Positions 49,332-63,039 are shown, counted from the stretch's first letter. The stretch is DNA of 64,000 nucleotides from Mangifera indica (GCF_011075055.1 NC_058145.1:9855894-9919893), one strand, 5' to 3'. The notes: generated by a model from the letters alone, not told the origin. Numbers and translations are program-made.

Positions 49332-51303
49332 TTAAGAATTTGGCAGTAATCGACCATTATACATCTTGTCAAGCAATTTTCGTGCCTCAGGCCTCCTAAG
49401 AAGACCTTTGTTATTTGGTAAACCAGTTCCTAAGCAAACTGGACACACAAGTTTTCCACGACCTGCACACAAAATAGATACCAATGATTGATCAAAAAAT
49501 GTGAATGTCTGTATATTTGGAAAAGATAATAACAGATGCAGAACAAAACTCTGGAGAGTTTTGTAAATCATAAAAATATACAGTAACAATAACTAAAACA
49601 ATTTAAGACTCAAGAAAATATACTCTATCGTGCAACAATGTGAACAATGGAAAAAACATTGGAAATTGTAAGGCATTATGTTTTTAATAAGATGGAAATG
49701 TTCTTCAAGCATTGATAGTGCAAATGCAAGACTGTGGCCAGAGTGATTTTGCACTCCCACTTAATAATGCGAACTTCAATATTTGAATTTTAGAGAGTAA
49801 TATAGCTGATAGATGAGATGAATTTTACCGTAACAATTTGGACATTCTGTAAACTCATAAACATCTTTTGCGCGTTTTCTGTTGAGAGCTTTCCATTTTC
49901 CTGTACCACCACACATATCACCTAAATAACAAGCAAATTAAAATCTTATAAAGACCAGAAGAGCAAAATCAAAAGTGCTAAACATTTGTATCACAGCAAC
50001 TCTATCCTAGAAAAATTCCATTCTTCACTTCCTCATTGACTAAAAGACCACAGAATTTGAACAGGTGAATGAACCTAAATTAGGTTTATACTATTAAAGA
50101 TTACAGACAACTAAATCACACTTAATGGACTGAAAGAATAGGAGAGTTTACTAATCCGAAACGTATTCCTAGGTGTCTGCAGTATCAGTATCAAAACTAT
50201 ATGTTCCATATTTTCTGTACATTTGTGGTTATCTAAACTCACATGAAGCTTCCTAGAAATGTCTCCAATCACTTCACAGAATGCTTAGTCTGAACAAGAA
50301 CTATAAATAGCTAGCAACTTCAATAGTAAGAGTTCCTTCAAATGCCTTTTCGAGTCCAACAGGGAATTTTTTTTCCAAAAGTTGTAGATTGGCAATACCT
50401 AAATAAGACAGGGAGATTACAATAGGAAGTAGACATGAATACTCACAAAGAACAGCACCACTACCCCCACAATTTCTGCATACGGATCTTTCTTTTCCAT
50501 CCAATGCCACTGCCTTCAGTGCAGAAACTGATATGCCGTTAACATTAATCAAAGCTATACTTGAACATAAACATGTAAGACACCGACGGCGAGACGTTGA
50601 CACTTCCTGTGGTGATGCAAATGCAACCCTTAATGATCAAATAATGCATGCCTTAGAACATCAGAACAGATAACAAAATAGCTAGAATGAATAAATATTT
50701 AACCTTAGAATTAGTCTTCTTTTCCAAGCCCTCAGAAATTTCAGAATTACAACTCACGTTTTCCACGCTACACTTCACATGAACCCCAAATAATGATTTT
50801 GACTTAGCTGCGATTTATTACAACAATAAACATCATGGTCAGAAATCATTCTTTTTCATAATTTCTATCATCAAAGTGCTCTATTATTTCTTACACTTAT
50901 TATTAGATAAAATAAATCAGCCATTTTAACTCTTTCAAAATCAGAATGTGACAGTCATCTCCAAAAAATTCAAGAGAAAAATAATTGAACTGAAATGGAA
51001 ACGAAGAGAAAGAAACCATTTTTAGAGCAAAACAACACAAACCCTTTTCTTACAAGTATAAATATGAGACTCAATACAAGTATTAAAATGAATTAAATTG
51101 AGAATTGGACTCAGCCCAGTTCATATTAAGTAAATGAAGTAAAGAAAGAAAGGAAGATAAGTAATATATAAAATTAATGATCTCGCTACAGAAGCTGTGA
51201 AGAGGCTGAAGAGAAAACACTTACGGGGATGTGAAGAGAGTTTAGAGGTGACTGCGAAGCGTTGTGGAAGAGTTAAGAGACATAGAGAAGAAGAAGCAGC
51301 CAT
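49332..51303 (-). CDS. Chloroplast DnaJ-type zinc-finger protein, PSA2-like
   Basis: Five exons, complement of 49332-49462, 49829-49921, 50447-50606, 50704-50807 and 51225-51303, all in phase, giving 188 residues (Arabidopsis PSA2 is about the same length). The N-terminus [16 protein letters not shown] is a plastid transit peptide. A second, twin-arginine signal follows ([17 protein letters not shown], ending ISVSALKA), which suggests thylakoid-lumen import by the Tat route. Four CxxCxGxG repeats complete the zinc finger: [24 protein letters not shown] and CPVCLGTG. The strongly conserved tail is [20 protein letters not shown] to NGRLLPNS. In Arabidopsis PSA2 is needed for photosystem I assembly and has disulfide-related activity. 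The lumen location is inference from the signal. Intron 2 has a weak donor (gttaaa). No defects. Confidence 0.92.
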
Positions 51304-54300
51304 ATCTTCTTCTCTTTTGAGCTTTTTGTTTGTTTCTCTGAAACAAATCTTTATGACAGGCAGAGTCTAATCCTATTTATTACGTGGGTTTAATATGGAC
51401 ACGTCATCATTCATCACTGTTCTTTAATAAATATATAGTTATTGTATTTTAAATTTTTTATTATGCATGAAATTTGCTAAATTACATTAGATTATGGTGT
51501 AAGAAAATAGGAAGAATTGCAAGATTTTAACGAATTTTAGCCATTTTCCAAAAGTTTATTATATACATTAAACTTCAGACTAAAGCACTAAACTTTGATA
51601 GGAAGTAAGTTCAATATTGTAAACTATAAAGGGTCAAGAATCATGTCACTAGTGTTCTCAAGGGTGTACACGCAAAATATACAAGCTAAAGGTTTTTTAG
51701 AAGTTTAGCATTTTAGCTAAATTTTATGTTGGGACACTAAACTTCAATTTAGAAATAAGTTCAAAATTTTAAACTTTAGATGGTTTAGGAAATTTTCACT
51801 AGCGATTTCAGGGGTGTATCTATGAAGTATAAAAGCTAACACTAAACTTCAAACCGAGAGATTAATTGTAAGAATTTAAAGCTAGTGGGGTTTATCTTTT
51901 AGGGGATTAATGTGATATTATCAATTTAAGGGGTTTATGAATTTTGTAAAGCTTAGCACTTTTTATATTCTAATAACATGAAATCTTAAGAATTTTATAA
52001 GTTATGTTATTCAAAGGGCTAGTTGTAAGATATTAAAGCAAGACAAGGCTTATGTAGGTTTTAAGGGGATAAATGTTAGATTTTAAAAAATATGGGTATA
52101 TAAAAATTTATATACAATAAGATTTGACATGATTTTACAATTTTAAATTGTAACATGTACCCCTTTAAAATCTACAAATATGATGTACCCAAAATTATTT
52201 AAAATTTTGGGGTTAAACCTAACATATCGAACAAAACAAACTTCAAGTCCAGTAACCAACCTTACAACCATTGAATTAAGTAAGTCAAAAGTTTAATTTT
52301 GATATGTCACTAAAAGAGACTGAAACTTATATTCTTTTAAACATAAATTTCTCTTTTTTGTCACTCAGGTTATCCCTTATGGGAAAATATATATATATAT
52401 ATATATATTCATTCATAAATAAATCATATTACTATTGTATGATCAATCCAAATGTTGGATATTAATGTATTAGTTAAATATAAGGGTCAATGGAGTTGAG
52501 GGGGTTTTGTAAGGGACCATCAATTTATTGTTGTTTCAATCGCTTGGGAAAACTTGAATCTAATATGTTTTTGTTTCCCAAAATGTCATTGAAATGGTTT
52601 TCAATGAGCTAGTTGGCAAAGTGTCTCTAATTAGTTATGACACAACTTGGTGGTCAGATGTCATGAATCAAAAGGTTAGTCTTGAGGCTAAGGCTCAGAC
52701 ACAAGTCATTATCCAACAAACTTGTCAACAAGAGGCAATAACTTCTTTCTTTTATTTTCAATCGCCATTATACAACAATAAAGTCATAAGTTAATATATC
52801 TAAAGTTGCAACATTCTTTTCTAGATACATACTCTCAAAGGAAGTGTAGAACCAAATAAATGTGTTAACTTAAAACTTTTTAGCATACAATAATTTCAAC
52901 CACACAACAAAATTAAAACATACACAAAAGCATGATAAATATCATTGAAGTGCGCAAAAAGTTGTCATATCATAGTAATTATAATACCATGATCATTCAT
53001 AAATCAATAATATAAAATCCATGAAATCATAAAATGTGCGTAACCAAAATACAATGAACATATCCAACTGAATACATAAAAACACTAAAAACTGTTAATA
53101 TAATAAAGACATGAATAAAGTTGAGATTTAGTAACACTTTACCCTGAGGGGTAAGACTTTTGCAATGGGGATATACACTATGGTGCATCAAAATAAAGTT
53201 GAATGGATGTTCGTAATATGTGTTCATTTGTTTATAGTGATGTCCTAACAATATTCAGGGACATGTAAGGTACTTAGTAGTGCTAAATCATGTCAAAATA
53301 GTGGGCACATGCATGAGGGCATGAAAGTTATATGAATTAAGGGTGAAAACAAGATACGAGTCTAAATTATATGTTCTAGTGGCTTGAGTGCATGCACATA
53401 GTACTCATGAGAGCATATTCTTGAGACCAGTTTATGCATATTTTCCTATATTAGGGTGTAGCCATTTTAGAATTGATCATGTATGACACATGGGTAACTA
53501 GTGATCTGCAATACATATGTGAGACCTAATCTTGTAAGACACATGAAGACTTAGGATACCCATAACTCATGTATGAGACATGTTTCATAGTTTCAATTAT
53601 AGAATACCCATGAAAACATGTTTTCTCATGATAGTTATCTTTATATATGTTTTCTTGACGGTTGTTACGAGAGAGCATCTATGAGATTCTTTATATACAT
53701 GCCAGCAGTAGAGGATAATTATGAAATAACAATCCGATAATTTGTGTAAGGAAGAAGGACTACGCAGTTATGCAACTCACATGACTAAAGTGACTAATCT
53801 TTGTCTCAACCCAAATTGATTGACATAGTGAACAAATTTTTGTCATAATTTCACCAACAATTTTACATACATTGCATATATAGTATCATCATAGTTTATG
53901 ATCCAAAAGTACATCCTAGATGATTGAGAGGATGTCATCAAAGTTTGACCTCAAGGGCTAATTTGAGTGGTGAAAGTGAAAGACCCCTTTGTAAAAAGTC
54001 AAGGTTCAAATAACATGAGTAAAAGGAGACACTTTTGTGAAAGAAATTTGGATCGATTAGCTTGAAATCAAATAACTACCATGCAAAGTGAATCCTTAAC
54101 GAACTTGGTGATGTAGTTGTGAGTTTAATCACTATATCTCAAGGTTTACTAGTCTAACAAGTTGGGTCGAGTTCCTCAATTATAAAAAAAAAAAAGTCAT
54201 CAAAGTTTTAGGACCAAAAGTGTTTCCTAATGACTAAGTTAAGTAAGAATTCAACATCATCACAGTTAGGTAATAGGTAAAGTTGGTGACTGCAACGTGA

Positions 54301-55804
54301 TAAGTCAACATGAGAAGGTTGTATGAAGACATTTTTGTCAATTTAGTTATTGATATTTTATGTACATGTTGTCAATTGATGATAGACTGATTATGTTTTT
54401 ATGATTACACAATTTATGCTATTTATATTTGGATTTATGTAGTCAAGTACATCTTTTGATGTTTTCGTTGATGCATGTTAATAAAGGGTATTTTAATCAT
54501 TTTTAGTACAAGTTTTAAATTTTGCAATGTTTATTAAGTGTTATTATGCTATGTTGGATCAATGTTACTCATTAATAGAGCCCAAAATTATAATATTTGA
54601 GTTTGATTCGTTTGTATGTAATAAGTCAATAATCTTTTAATCATGGTATCAACTTTCTATTGTGTATGACTTATAAGTTTTCTATTATGTCGATACTGAA
54701 TAAATTTATAATTACTTAGCTATTTATTCACAAACTATTAATGTTTTTTAGTAAGACATTATGGTTACCCAAACTATAAAAAATCAACGGAAGATTGATA
54801 TTAACATTTTAATAGTACAGTTATTGTGCATTCGAATCATTTCATCTACTAATATCTTATCAAAACTAAGACATAAAAATAGTGTTTATCTTATATCAAT
54901 CTTAATATCAGTGTTTGGTTAGTTAAACAATAATAAAATTTCAAGCAAACCTTAATAAACCAAACTTAATATTATATTACTAACTTAAATTCAAAATAAT
55001 AATGAAAAATTGATTAAAGAAGGGGATTAAAATTGGAGTTATCCATAATGAGAACAAACTATGCCTACTCTTTAAAATATTAAAAATGTGGACTCAATTA
55101 TAAGAAACAACATAATTAAATATTTTTTTATTAGGATAAAGATGAATTTATTAACAAAATTCATGATTTAAGTGAATTTTAGATGAAATTGTTTTTTAAG
55201 ATGGGAAGGGGTGACTAACATTTACATTAAATTAGAAATATGGTAAAATGAGTATTATTTTGTTATCTTAGTTATATTTGTATGATAATATCATATAAAC
55301 TCTTAAAAATATAAGAACCTAAGTATAGCTTGGATGGCCTAAGCTTAGGATCTCTAATAAAGAGGCCTCTTAGGTACCAGACTTAACAAATTTTAAAAAA
55401 TTCAGTATAAAATCAAACCATTTTATAAATAAAACCATAAATAATTTGAATCAAATTATGTATACTCTTACCCTAAAGAGTGAATTATCAAAAAAACACG
55501 GAAACCCCTAAAAAAACAATTTTAATTAGTTAGCCTAATAATAATATCACACTATAAACTAGAAAATTATAAAAAAAAAAGAAAGCGGACATTAGACGCA
55601 ATTTAAAATCAATTTAATGAAAAGGTTCCTTCTCCCCTTTCCCGCCCAATTTCGCCAACGTTCGAACGTTTTCATCTTTCTCAATCCTATTGCAAATTCC
55701 AGCGCTTTCTCATACTCCCCTCTCGCGCTCTCTTTTTTTTTTTCTAGACAAAACGCTGCCGTTCAATCCTCCTGACGACGTTGTTTAATCCTCCTAACGC
55801 TGCC
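51304..55804. other. AT-rich gene desert upstream of CMT3
   Basis: No gene is recognised. An (AT)n run is at 52389-52407. 53200-54300 is less AT-rich and may be old transposon sequence, but nothing identifies it. 55620-55804 is pyrimidine-rich and is probably the CMT3 promoter and 5' UTR; no clear TATA box was found. Confidence 0.4.
51556..51850 (+). repeat. Degenerate tandem repeat, about two units of 165 bp
   Basis: 51556-51690 and 51728-51850 share 'ttaaacttca..tta', 'gaaataagttcaa.attttaaactttaga.gg', 'tcactag.g.t.tcaggggtgta' and 'a.aagctaa'. A partial third unit may follow to about 51960. Noncoding. Confidence 0.5.
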
Positions 55805-58800
55805 ATGCCTAGAAAGCGAAAGTCCACGCCCTCCGCGGCCGCGTCTGCCAAGAAGCCGAAGCTGTCGGTGCAGGAACCAGAGCCGGAGATAGAAACTCAC
55901 ATTGACGACGGAGATGTCGACGCGAGTTCCCAAAGTTCGGACTCGGTTGTTGATGTTAAGAAACACCGGGCGAGTTTGAAAAATGCGGCCGGTTCTGGAA
56001 AGAAATTAACGGTTCGGGGAGAAAAGAGAAGTGACGATGAAGAGGAGCCTGAAGCTCGTTTTATTGGAGATCCGGTTCCGGATAAAGAGGCCAGGCAACG
56101 GTGGCCGAAGCGCTACGAAGAAAAGGTAAACTTGACATGGAAGTTATAATTTTCGATTTTATTTGTGTTGAAGATATATGAATTTGATGTTTTAAGTAGA
56201 GAAGAAGCTGCTTTAATATAAAATTAGATGTATTCATGTGTCTTGGAGTGTAGTACATGGAGTTGGATTATTGTTTTTATAAGAACGTTGATATGCTCAG
56301 TGAGCATTTTTACAGTAATTTCGGGGTTAAGAAGGTTTAATTAAAATTTCCAAGCTTAAAAACCAAAATGGGCATGAGTTTGAATAAGTTCTTTTTACCA
56401 GTGTGAGTTGAGTAATCGTGATTGCAATGTTGTTTTTGTATCCTTCTTTTTTTGGTTCTTAGGAATGCTATTCACTAATTGCTTTTGATAACATATAATT
56501 TAAATTCGGTACTTTTTGGTATCTTTTGTGCTAAAAAAATATGAATTAGTAGGTGAACGTGAATAGCTAATAAAAGAAGTCTTGAAAGATTTATCAATTG
56601 TTGAGAGTAGTAAAAGAAAGTGAAGATGATTTACAATCTATACATTCAGTCGTTTTCATTTCCCTAATTGTGTTTTCACTCGGAAGAATTTATGTTTAAC
56701 TTTGGTGTTTTCAGAAGGGAAAGCAAAAATCTGTTTCAAAGAATTCAAAGGAGTAAGTATTTGAACTTTATGTTATGTGATCATTCTCTCTTACTCCAAA
56801 TTTCAATCTGCTGGTTCTCCTTTTGTAATTTTTTTTTTTTTTAAATCAAAGAACTTTTTGTTTCATCTCTCTGTTTGATGCTGCATATGTTTGCCGGGCC
56901 GTAGGGATGATGATTCTGAAGAATTTATTCAAGCAAGATGTCATTACACGCAAGCAGAGGTTGATGGATGCGTTTTCTATAATCTTTATGATGATGCTCA
57001 TGTAAAAGTGAGTTCATTTATCCATGTATAATTTTATATGCATTTTCCCAGGACGAGGTTGGGGTACATTGATTTTCGGAATATGACTTGAAAATGTTGA
57101 TTGAGAAGCAAATCCCTCTTGTGTAAACTTGATCTATGTGCTTTATATATGCGTAAAAAATTTGGTTTTTAGGGTTTCTTCGTATTTCTTTTGTTCTTGC
57201 TTACTGAAGGTATTTGATTCTTTTGTATAATATTTATATTTCCTTTAAGTTGATTTTCCATGCTTGCTTTCCGGCCAATTTATGAGACTAAGGTTGTATT
57301 ACCTCCATTTACTTGGATATGTCATGGACAATTAATATTTGATGAATGGGTGTACAAAATTGTAATTCTATCCTTAAAAGGAAGCTAAGTATTGTTGATT
57401 TTGATTTGAAAAATTTACAGTTATTATCCCATCTTTACATCATTTATGTGATTTTGAATTCAATCTTACATTGTTTCAGACATAAAGTTGTGATATTTTA
57501 TAAGTGTAACATAATTGATTCAACACAATTAAGATTATGTGACTGGTAATTGCAATTTTGAAACTTCTTTGATGTGATTTTAAATTGATCGAGTTATCAG
57601 TAGTACTTGTCAAATGAAAAATTATTTTCCGTGGGCAGCAATCTTTACAGAACTTTTTATTCTTTTTTAAGCTTCTCCTCCAAACATGTTTTCCAGTTAT
57701 GTGGGATATAAAGTATGGTGTATTCAAACTTAGTGCCTGCACTATGGCATAGGTCATGACATTCAACCTTCCTAGAGACAACATTTCTGCTGTGACTAAA
57801 TGCTCTGAATACAGTTTTTTATGGTTGACCAGCATGATGTTCATTTTAAAACTGAATCACAATTGATTTTCAGATTCCAAAATGCATTTTCTTTATTTAA
57901 AAACTCTTTAATTATACAAGCATAAGGACTTGCAAGATTTAGCATTTATATTTACACCTAGTTGGTATTTATATTGTGATACTAGCTAAACAGGTGTATG
58001 ATAAATTATACCTCATTCTGTTACTGGATTTTTTCATACTGAAACATGAGGTTTTAGATGTTATTTTCATCTTATTGTTTTCGTTATGTGTAAGCAGGAG
58101 ATGGGGAAGAAGATTTTATCTGTAAAATTGTCAAAATGTTCAAGGCAGTTGATGGGGCACTATATTTTACTGCTCAGTGGTATTACAGAGCTAGTGACAC
58201 GGTAAGACATATTAGGAGAACATAGGTATTAAAATGTTGCCTGTTTTCTATTTGCACTTCTTTTCTCTAAATAAGAACACCCATTGTTTACTAGCAAAAT
58301 GAAAAAACCAAAAAAAGAAGAGAAAAAACACAGGAATGATGTACTTTTTCTGTCATTCCAGGTCATACAAAGCAATGCTTATCTTATTGAGAAAAAACGT
58401 GTTTTTTTCTCAGAGATTCAGAATGACAATCCGCTGGAGTATCTTGTGAAAAAACTAGTTATTGCTCGTGTTCCTCTAAATGTATGTTTGCAGTTTACTT
58501 GTTGCAATGTTTTATTTTTGCTTGATTTAATATCTTGTTAATTGTTACAATTTACTTTTCAGGTTGACTTAGAGGCAAAAAAGTTGTCAATCCCGACTTG
58601 TGATTATTATTGCGACATGTTGTATTTATTGCCTTACTCCACGTTTTGTAACTTGCCACCAGGTTGTTTTTATTTTTAATCGTGGTTATGTATTGGGCAT
58701 GGTTTGAGACTTAAATAAAGCTTGATACTTGGACTTAAATGCACTTCCTTCTCCAAATTTATTAACTTAACACATTTTTATAATTTATTTTGTGTGTGTT

Positions 58801-61800
58801 GAGCAAACATTGATGAATCTATATCAGAATCTAACTACCATTGTATTCCTTCACTTGCAGAAAACAGGAAATCTGGCAGTGAGACTTCATCCACGATTTC
58901 TAGTGAAGTTGATGCCAATGGATGTGATACTACAGAACGTAAGAAGGCAGAGGTTACATTATTGGGTTTATATTCTGGCTGTGGTGCTATGTCAACTGGT
59001 CTGTGCCTAGGTGCAAATATGTCTGGTTTAAATCTTGTTACAGTATGTTCATCTTTAACTTCGCGAAATTTCAACATAACAAGCTTTTCCTTTGCATAAT
59101 CAAACACAACAAACAATAATTGTGCATGTTTGCTCAAGTTTCAATTGGTTTCTTTTGATTGAGAGACTCTCCCTTTTTTATTTCTCTTCTATAGAGATGG
59201 GCTGTTGACCTAAATGAACAGGCCTGTAAAAGTCTCAAGTTGAACCATCCGGAGACAGAGGTAAAATGAATGTCGTTTTTATTTTTATTTCTTTTATGTA
59301 GCATGCATCTTTGAAGAACGCTTTTGTGAACACTTTATGGATAGGTGAGGAATGAAGCCGCAGAAGATTTCCTTGCACTGCTAAAAGAGTGGGAAAAACT
59401 ATGCATTAGTTTTTCCTTGGTCGAAAGTAAAGAACCACAGCAACAATTAGATTATTTTGGTACGGTGGATGACGGAGGTGAAGAAGACGAAGAAGATGAT
59501 GGCAGTAGTGAGGCTGATGAGGAAGATGATCCTGAAGTTTTTGAAGTTGAGAAGATTCTATCCATTTGTTATGGTGATCCAAAGCAGAAGGGCGAACGTG
59601 GATTATACTTAAAGGTATATGAACTGTAGTATTAGAACTAGGTTATATGCATTTGAAGTTTTTAATTTATATCAGATTTAAGCTGCTGCTCGTTTTTGTG
59701 CATGATGCTTGATTTTATTATTGTGGACTGACTCCTCAACCGAAGAACCATGCAACAAAGTCTGCATAATTCTTCACATCATATCATCATTAACAACCAC
59801 AATGCAGATAGGTTTTCCTCTTTTACTTTTGTTAGTCTAAACTCTTGTATTCTATTTTCTTTTTTTTGTCTGAAGGTTCGCTGGAAAAATTATGGACCCA
59901 ATGAAGATTCTTGGGAACCAATTCATGGGTTGAGGTATGCGGGCCATATTTTGTTGTCCCTGTAGAAAATTTATTGTGCAAACATGCTTTATACTTTAGC
60001 CAAAAAACAAGTGTCTACAATTTATATTTTTCTTGACAGTAATTGTAGAGAGAAGATAAAAGAATTTGTCTCTCAGGGGTACAAATCAAAGGTTTTACCG
60101 TTGCCGGTAAGCTGCTTTAAATTTTTACTGGTCGTATCTTTTTAAGCTCAAACCTGTTAGCTTGTTTATAATAGTTCTTAATTTGTTTGAATCTTTTGAT
60201 TACTTAAGGCGACGTGGACGTGATTTGTGGAGGGCCTCCATGCCAAGGTGTTAGTGGCTTTAACCGTTTTAGGGATAAGAACAATCCTCTGGCTGATGAA
60301 AAAAAAATGCAATTAATGGTGTTTATGGACATTGTGGATAATCTAAAGCCAAGATTTGTTTTGATGGAAAATGTTGTCGATCTAGTAAAGTTTGCTAAAG
60401 GATATCTTGGACGACATGCCTTGGGCCGGCTCATTCAAATGAATTACCAAGCCCGTTTAGGAATGATGGCAGCTGGAACATACGGGCTTCCTCAATTTCG
60501 GATGCGAGTTTTCTTGTGGGGAGCTCAACCAACAGAGGTTAGTTTATGGGTATTGTACTGTGCATTGTTGTTGTGCGATGGATTTTATTTAACTAGACAT
60601 TTACTTTTTTGGCAGCTTTTACCTCAGTATGCACTCCCAACCCACGATGTCGTCATAAGAGGAGTCATTCCCGCTGAGTTTGAGGTATTAGATGTTCTTT
60701 CTTTCCTTTTTTCTTTTTCGGGTAATTTATTGCAGGAATATTACTTAACCATGTTTGGTGGATGCAGAGAAACACGGTAGCATATGATGAGGGTCATTCA
60801 GTGGGTCTAGAGAAGAAACTTTTGTTGAAGGATGCAATTTCTGACCTTCCAGCGGTAAGTTTTGAAAATCTTGCTGTTTTATTAATTAATTTAGTTAACT
60901 TATTTACATCAATTATTTCACACTAGGTTGGAAATTATGAATCTCGTGACGAGATGCCATACGACAAAGATCCTGAGACAGAGTTTCAAAGGTTCATAAG
61001 ATTAAGCAAAGATGGTAGGCTTTAGTTGTTTAATCAATTTAGCAAATCATGGGTCTGTTCAAATTGTATAGTCCTCGCATACTTCTGGAAATCATATTGA
61101 TGTTGCTTGAGATCCTACCATTGATTATTTATCCTATAGCTGCCTTTTAAAGTTACTCAATGATTGTTTTTGGTGCTTTTATGCATATCACACAATGCAG
61201 CAATTCTAGTCATTGCTATTTATACATTTCTATATAGAATTTTCACATACCGCAGCCACCATAGATACTTTCAGTATTTGTTTCCTTTTTCAAGTAAACA
61301 GAAACATGATTATTCTGTTATGCAAATCTTCTAGTTAGTGTAGTTTTTTACATTTACTTTGGCAGGGAAATTAGATATATTCTAACTTTTTGGCCATCTT
61401 GCAGAAATGATCGGTTCATCGGAGTTAAAACAGAGTAAACAGTTGCTCTTTGATCATCGTCTGCTTGAGTTGAACACGGATGATTATCATCGTGTATGTG
61501 CATACATTTCGGGTTACAAGTCAAATCAAAATATTGTTGATAATAGATTGAAGTCCTAGGATTTTTGTGTTTGCTAAACTTTCATTTTTTATTAACTAGG
61601 GAGCAAATTTTAGAGATTTACCAGGAGTTCAAGTTCGCCCAGATAATAAAGTTGAATGGGATCCTAACATAGAGAGGATTTATTTGGATTCTGGAAAGCC
61701 TTTGGTAATATTCGTTTCTTATTTTCTTAGAGTCGTTTGTTTTATCTTGCTTTTTGAATCATATTTATGTTCTATGCTAATAGGTCCCAGATTATGCCAT

Positions 61801-62623
61801 GACTTTCAAGGATGGAACGTCTTCAAAGTAGTGATTTCCAGTTTTACATATAATGTTTCAGTTTAATCATATAGCAGATTCTGACATCCTTTCTGAACTT
61901 AATTTAGACCTTTTGCCCGTCTTTGGTGGGATGAGACGGTGCCAACAGTAGTTACCAGAGCAGAGCCGCACAATCAGGTAATGTATCTCATTGCTTCTGT
62001 TTAAGCGTTTTCATATTTGCTTAGACAAATACATTTCTGTTTCTGAGCAAATTATTATTTCTTTTACAGGCCATTTTACACCCAGAACAAGATCATGTTC
62101 TTACAATTCGTGAAAATGCACGATTGCAAGGTTTTCCTGATTACTACCAGCTTTGTGGACCTATAAAAGAAAGGTACAATTATGTAATGATGAAATTCTT
62201 TGTTAATTAGTAGTAGATATTCAGCAAGTTATATAAAATTCCGTTTCAGAGCTATGAGTTAGGACTATGTAAGAATTTCTTGGGGGCTTGCATATTTAGA
62301 TATCAATAAGACCATTAACTATTTCTTGAAGCTCAAACTTTCCTGATGATCCATATAGCCAAGACAAACCATGAAGCAGAGTAGAAGAGCTTATCTCACT
62401 GCTGAATTTATCAACATAGATTTTGATTCTGTTTTTCTGGTATCATATTAGATATATTCAAGTTGGAAATGCAGTGGCAGTGCCAGTGGCTCGAGCGTTA
62501 GGGTATGGATTAGGTTTAGCAATTCGAGGATCAACAACACATGAACCTTTATTTACACTACCTGAAAAATTCCCAAACATCTTAGAAAGACTTGCTTGTG
62601 CATCATCTAAAGATGATACTTGA
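55805..62623 (+). CDS. CMT3: Chromomethylase (CMT3-type DNA cytosine-5 methyltransferase)
   Basis: Twenty-one exons: 55805-56125, 56715-56752, 56905-57007, 58095-58201, 58362-58481, 58563-58662, 58861-59042, 59195-59260, 59345-59614, 59876-59934, 60040-60106, 60209-60537, 60616-60684, 60768-60854, 60927-61014, 61405-61493, 61600-61704, 61784-61827, 61908-61977, 62070-62173 and 62452-62623. If the two phase gaps below are bridged, the product is 863 residues (Arabidopsis 839). Order: basic/acidic N-terminus; BAH domain (about 125-245); methyltransferase motif I ([11 protein letters not shown], about 300-310); chromodomain inserted in the catalytic domain (about 411-475, aromatic cage Phe412, Trp439, Tyr442); motif IV GGPPCQG with catalytic Cys490; ENV at 532; motif VIII QFRMR; motif [14 protein letters not shown]3 methylates CHG sites on H3K9me2 chromatin in the nucleus. 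Oddities: junctions exon 3/4 and 11/12 each look one base short; motif I has Gly where Asp is usual; the VCxxPKRK segment is missing after exon 16. Everything else is uninterrupted. Functional or recently damaged cannot be settled here. Confidence 0.92.
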
Positions 62624-63039
62624 TTGTTGTACTCAAAACATGTGGATTATTATAGTACAATTCATAATTGTAATTTTACAATATATTATATTTTATTCTT
62701 TGTCTCACTATCATCTTTTTGTATAATAATTTTTCACATGATATTCATATTGTTCACAAATGCTCATTTTTTTACTTTGAGAACTTTCTTTTTGCTTGTT
62801 TGAGTTACTTCAAGATCATTACATTCTTATTTTAAATCTGCCTATAAAGTGAATAAATTTGTATTTAGTGGTGAACAGCATGAAATAGAGGGAAATGCAA
62901 ATATGATATCATATAGTGCTAGTGTTGAGTCTGGTGCTCTTTATGTGCCAAAAACAAACCAACAAACTCAAAAGTGTGTATTTGTAGTACTTAATGCTTA
63001 TAAGTGCTTAAGTCCTACTGATCAAATATACATTCAACC
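62624..63039. other. 3' flank of the chromomethylase gene
   Basis: Probable 3' UTR to about 62700, then AT-rich DNA. 62849-63039 is open in one frame but without recognisable homology. It may already belong to the retroelement relic that follows. Confidence 0.4.

Noticed and set aside
49332..51303. Assignment to BSD2 or LQY1 instead of PSA2
   Set aside because: The four-repeat order with the C-terminal [15 protein letters not shown] block and the twin-arginine segment fit PSA2 better. The choice rests on recalled sequences.
51556..51960. Short spaced repeats considered as a CRISPR-like array
   Set aside because: There are only two or three diverged units of about 165 bp, and CRISPR arrays do not occur in plant nuclear DNA.
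60204..60434. 76-residue minus-strand frame
   Set aside because: It is antisense to the catalytic exon of the chromomethylase.
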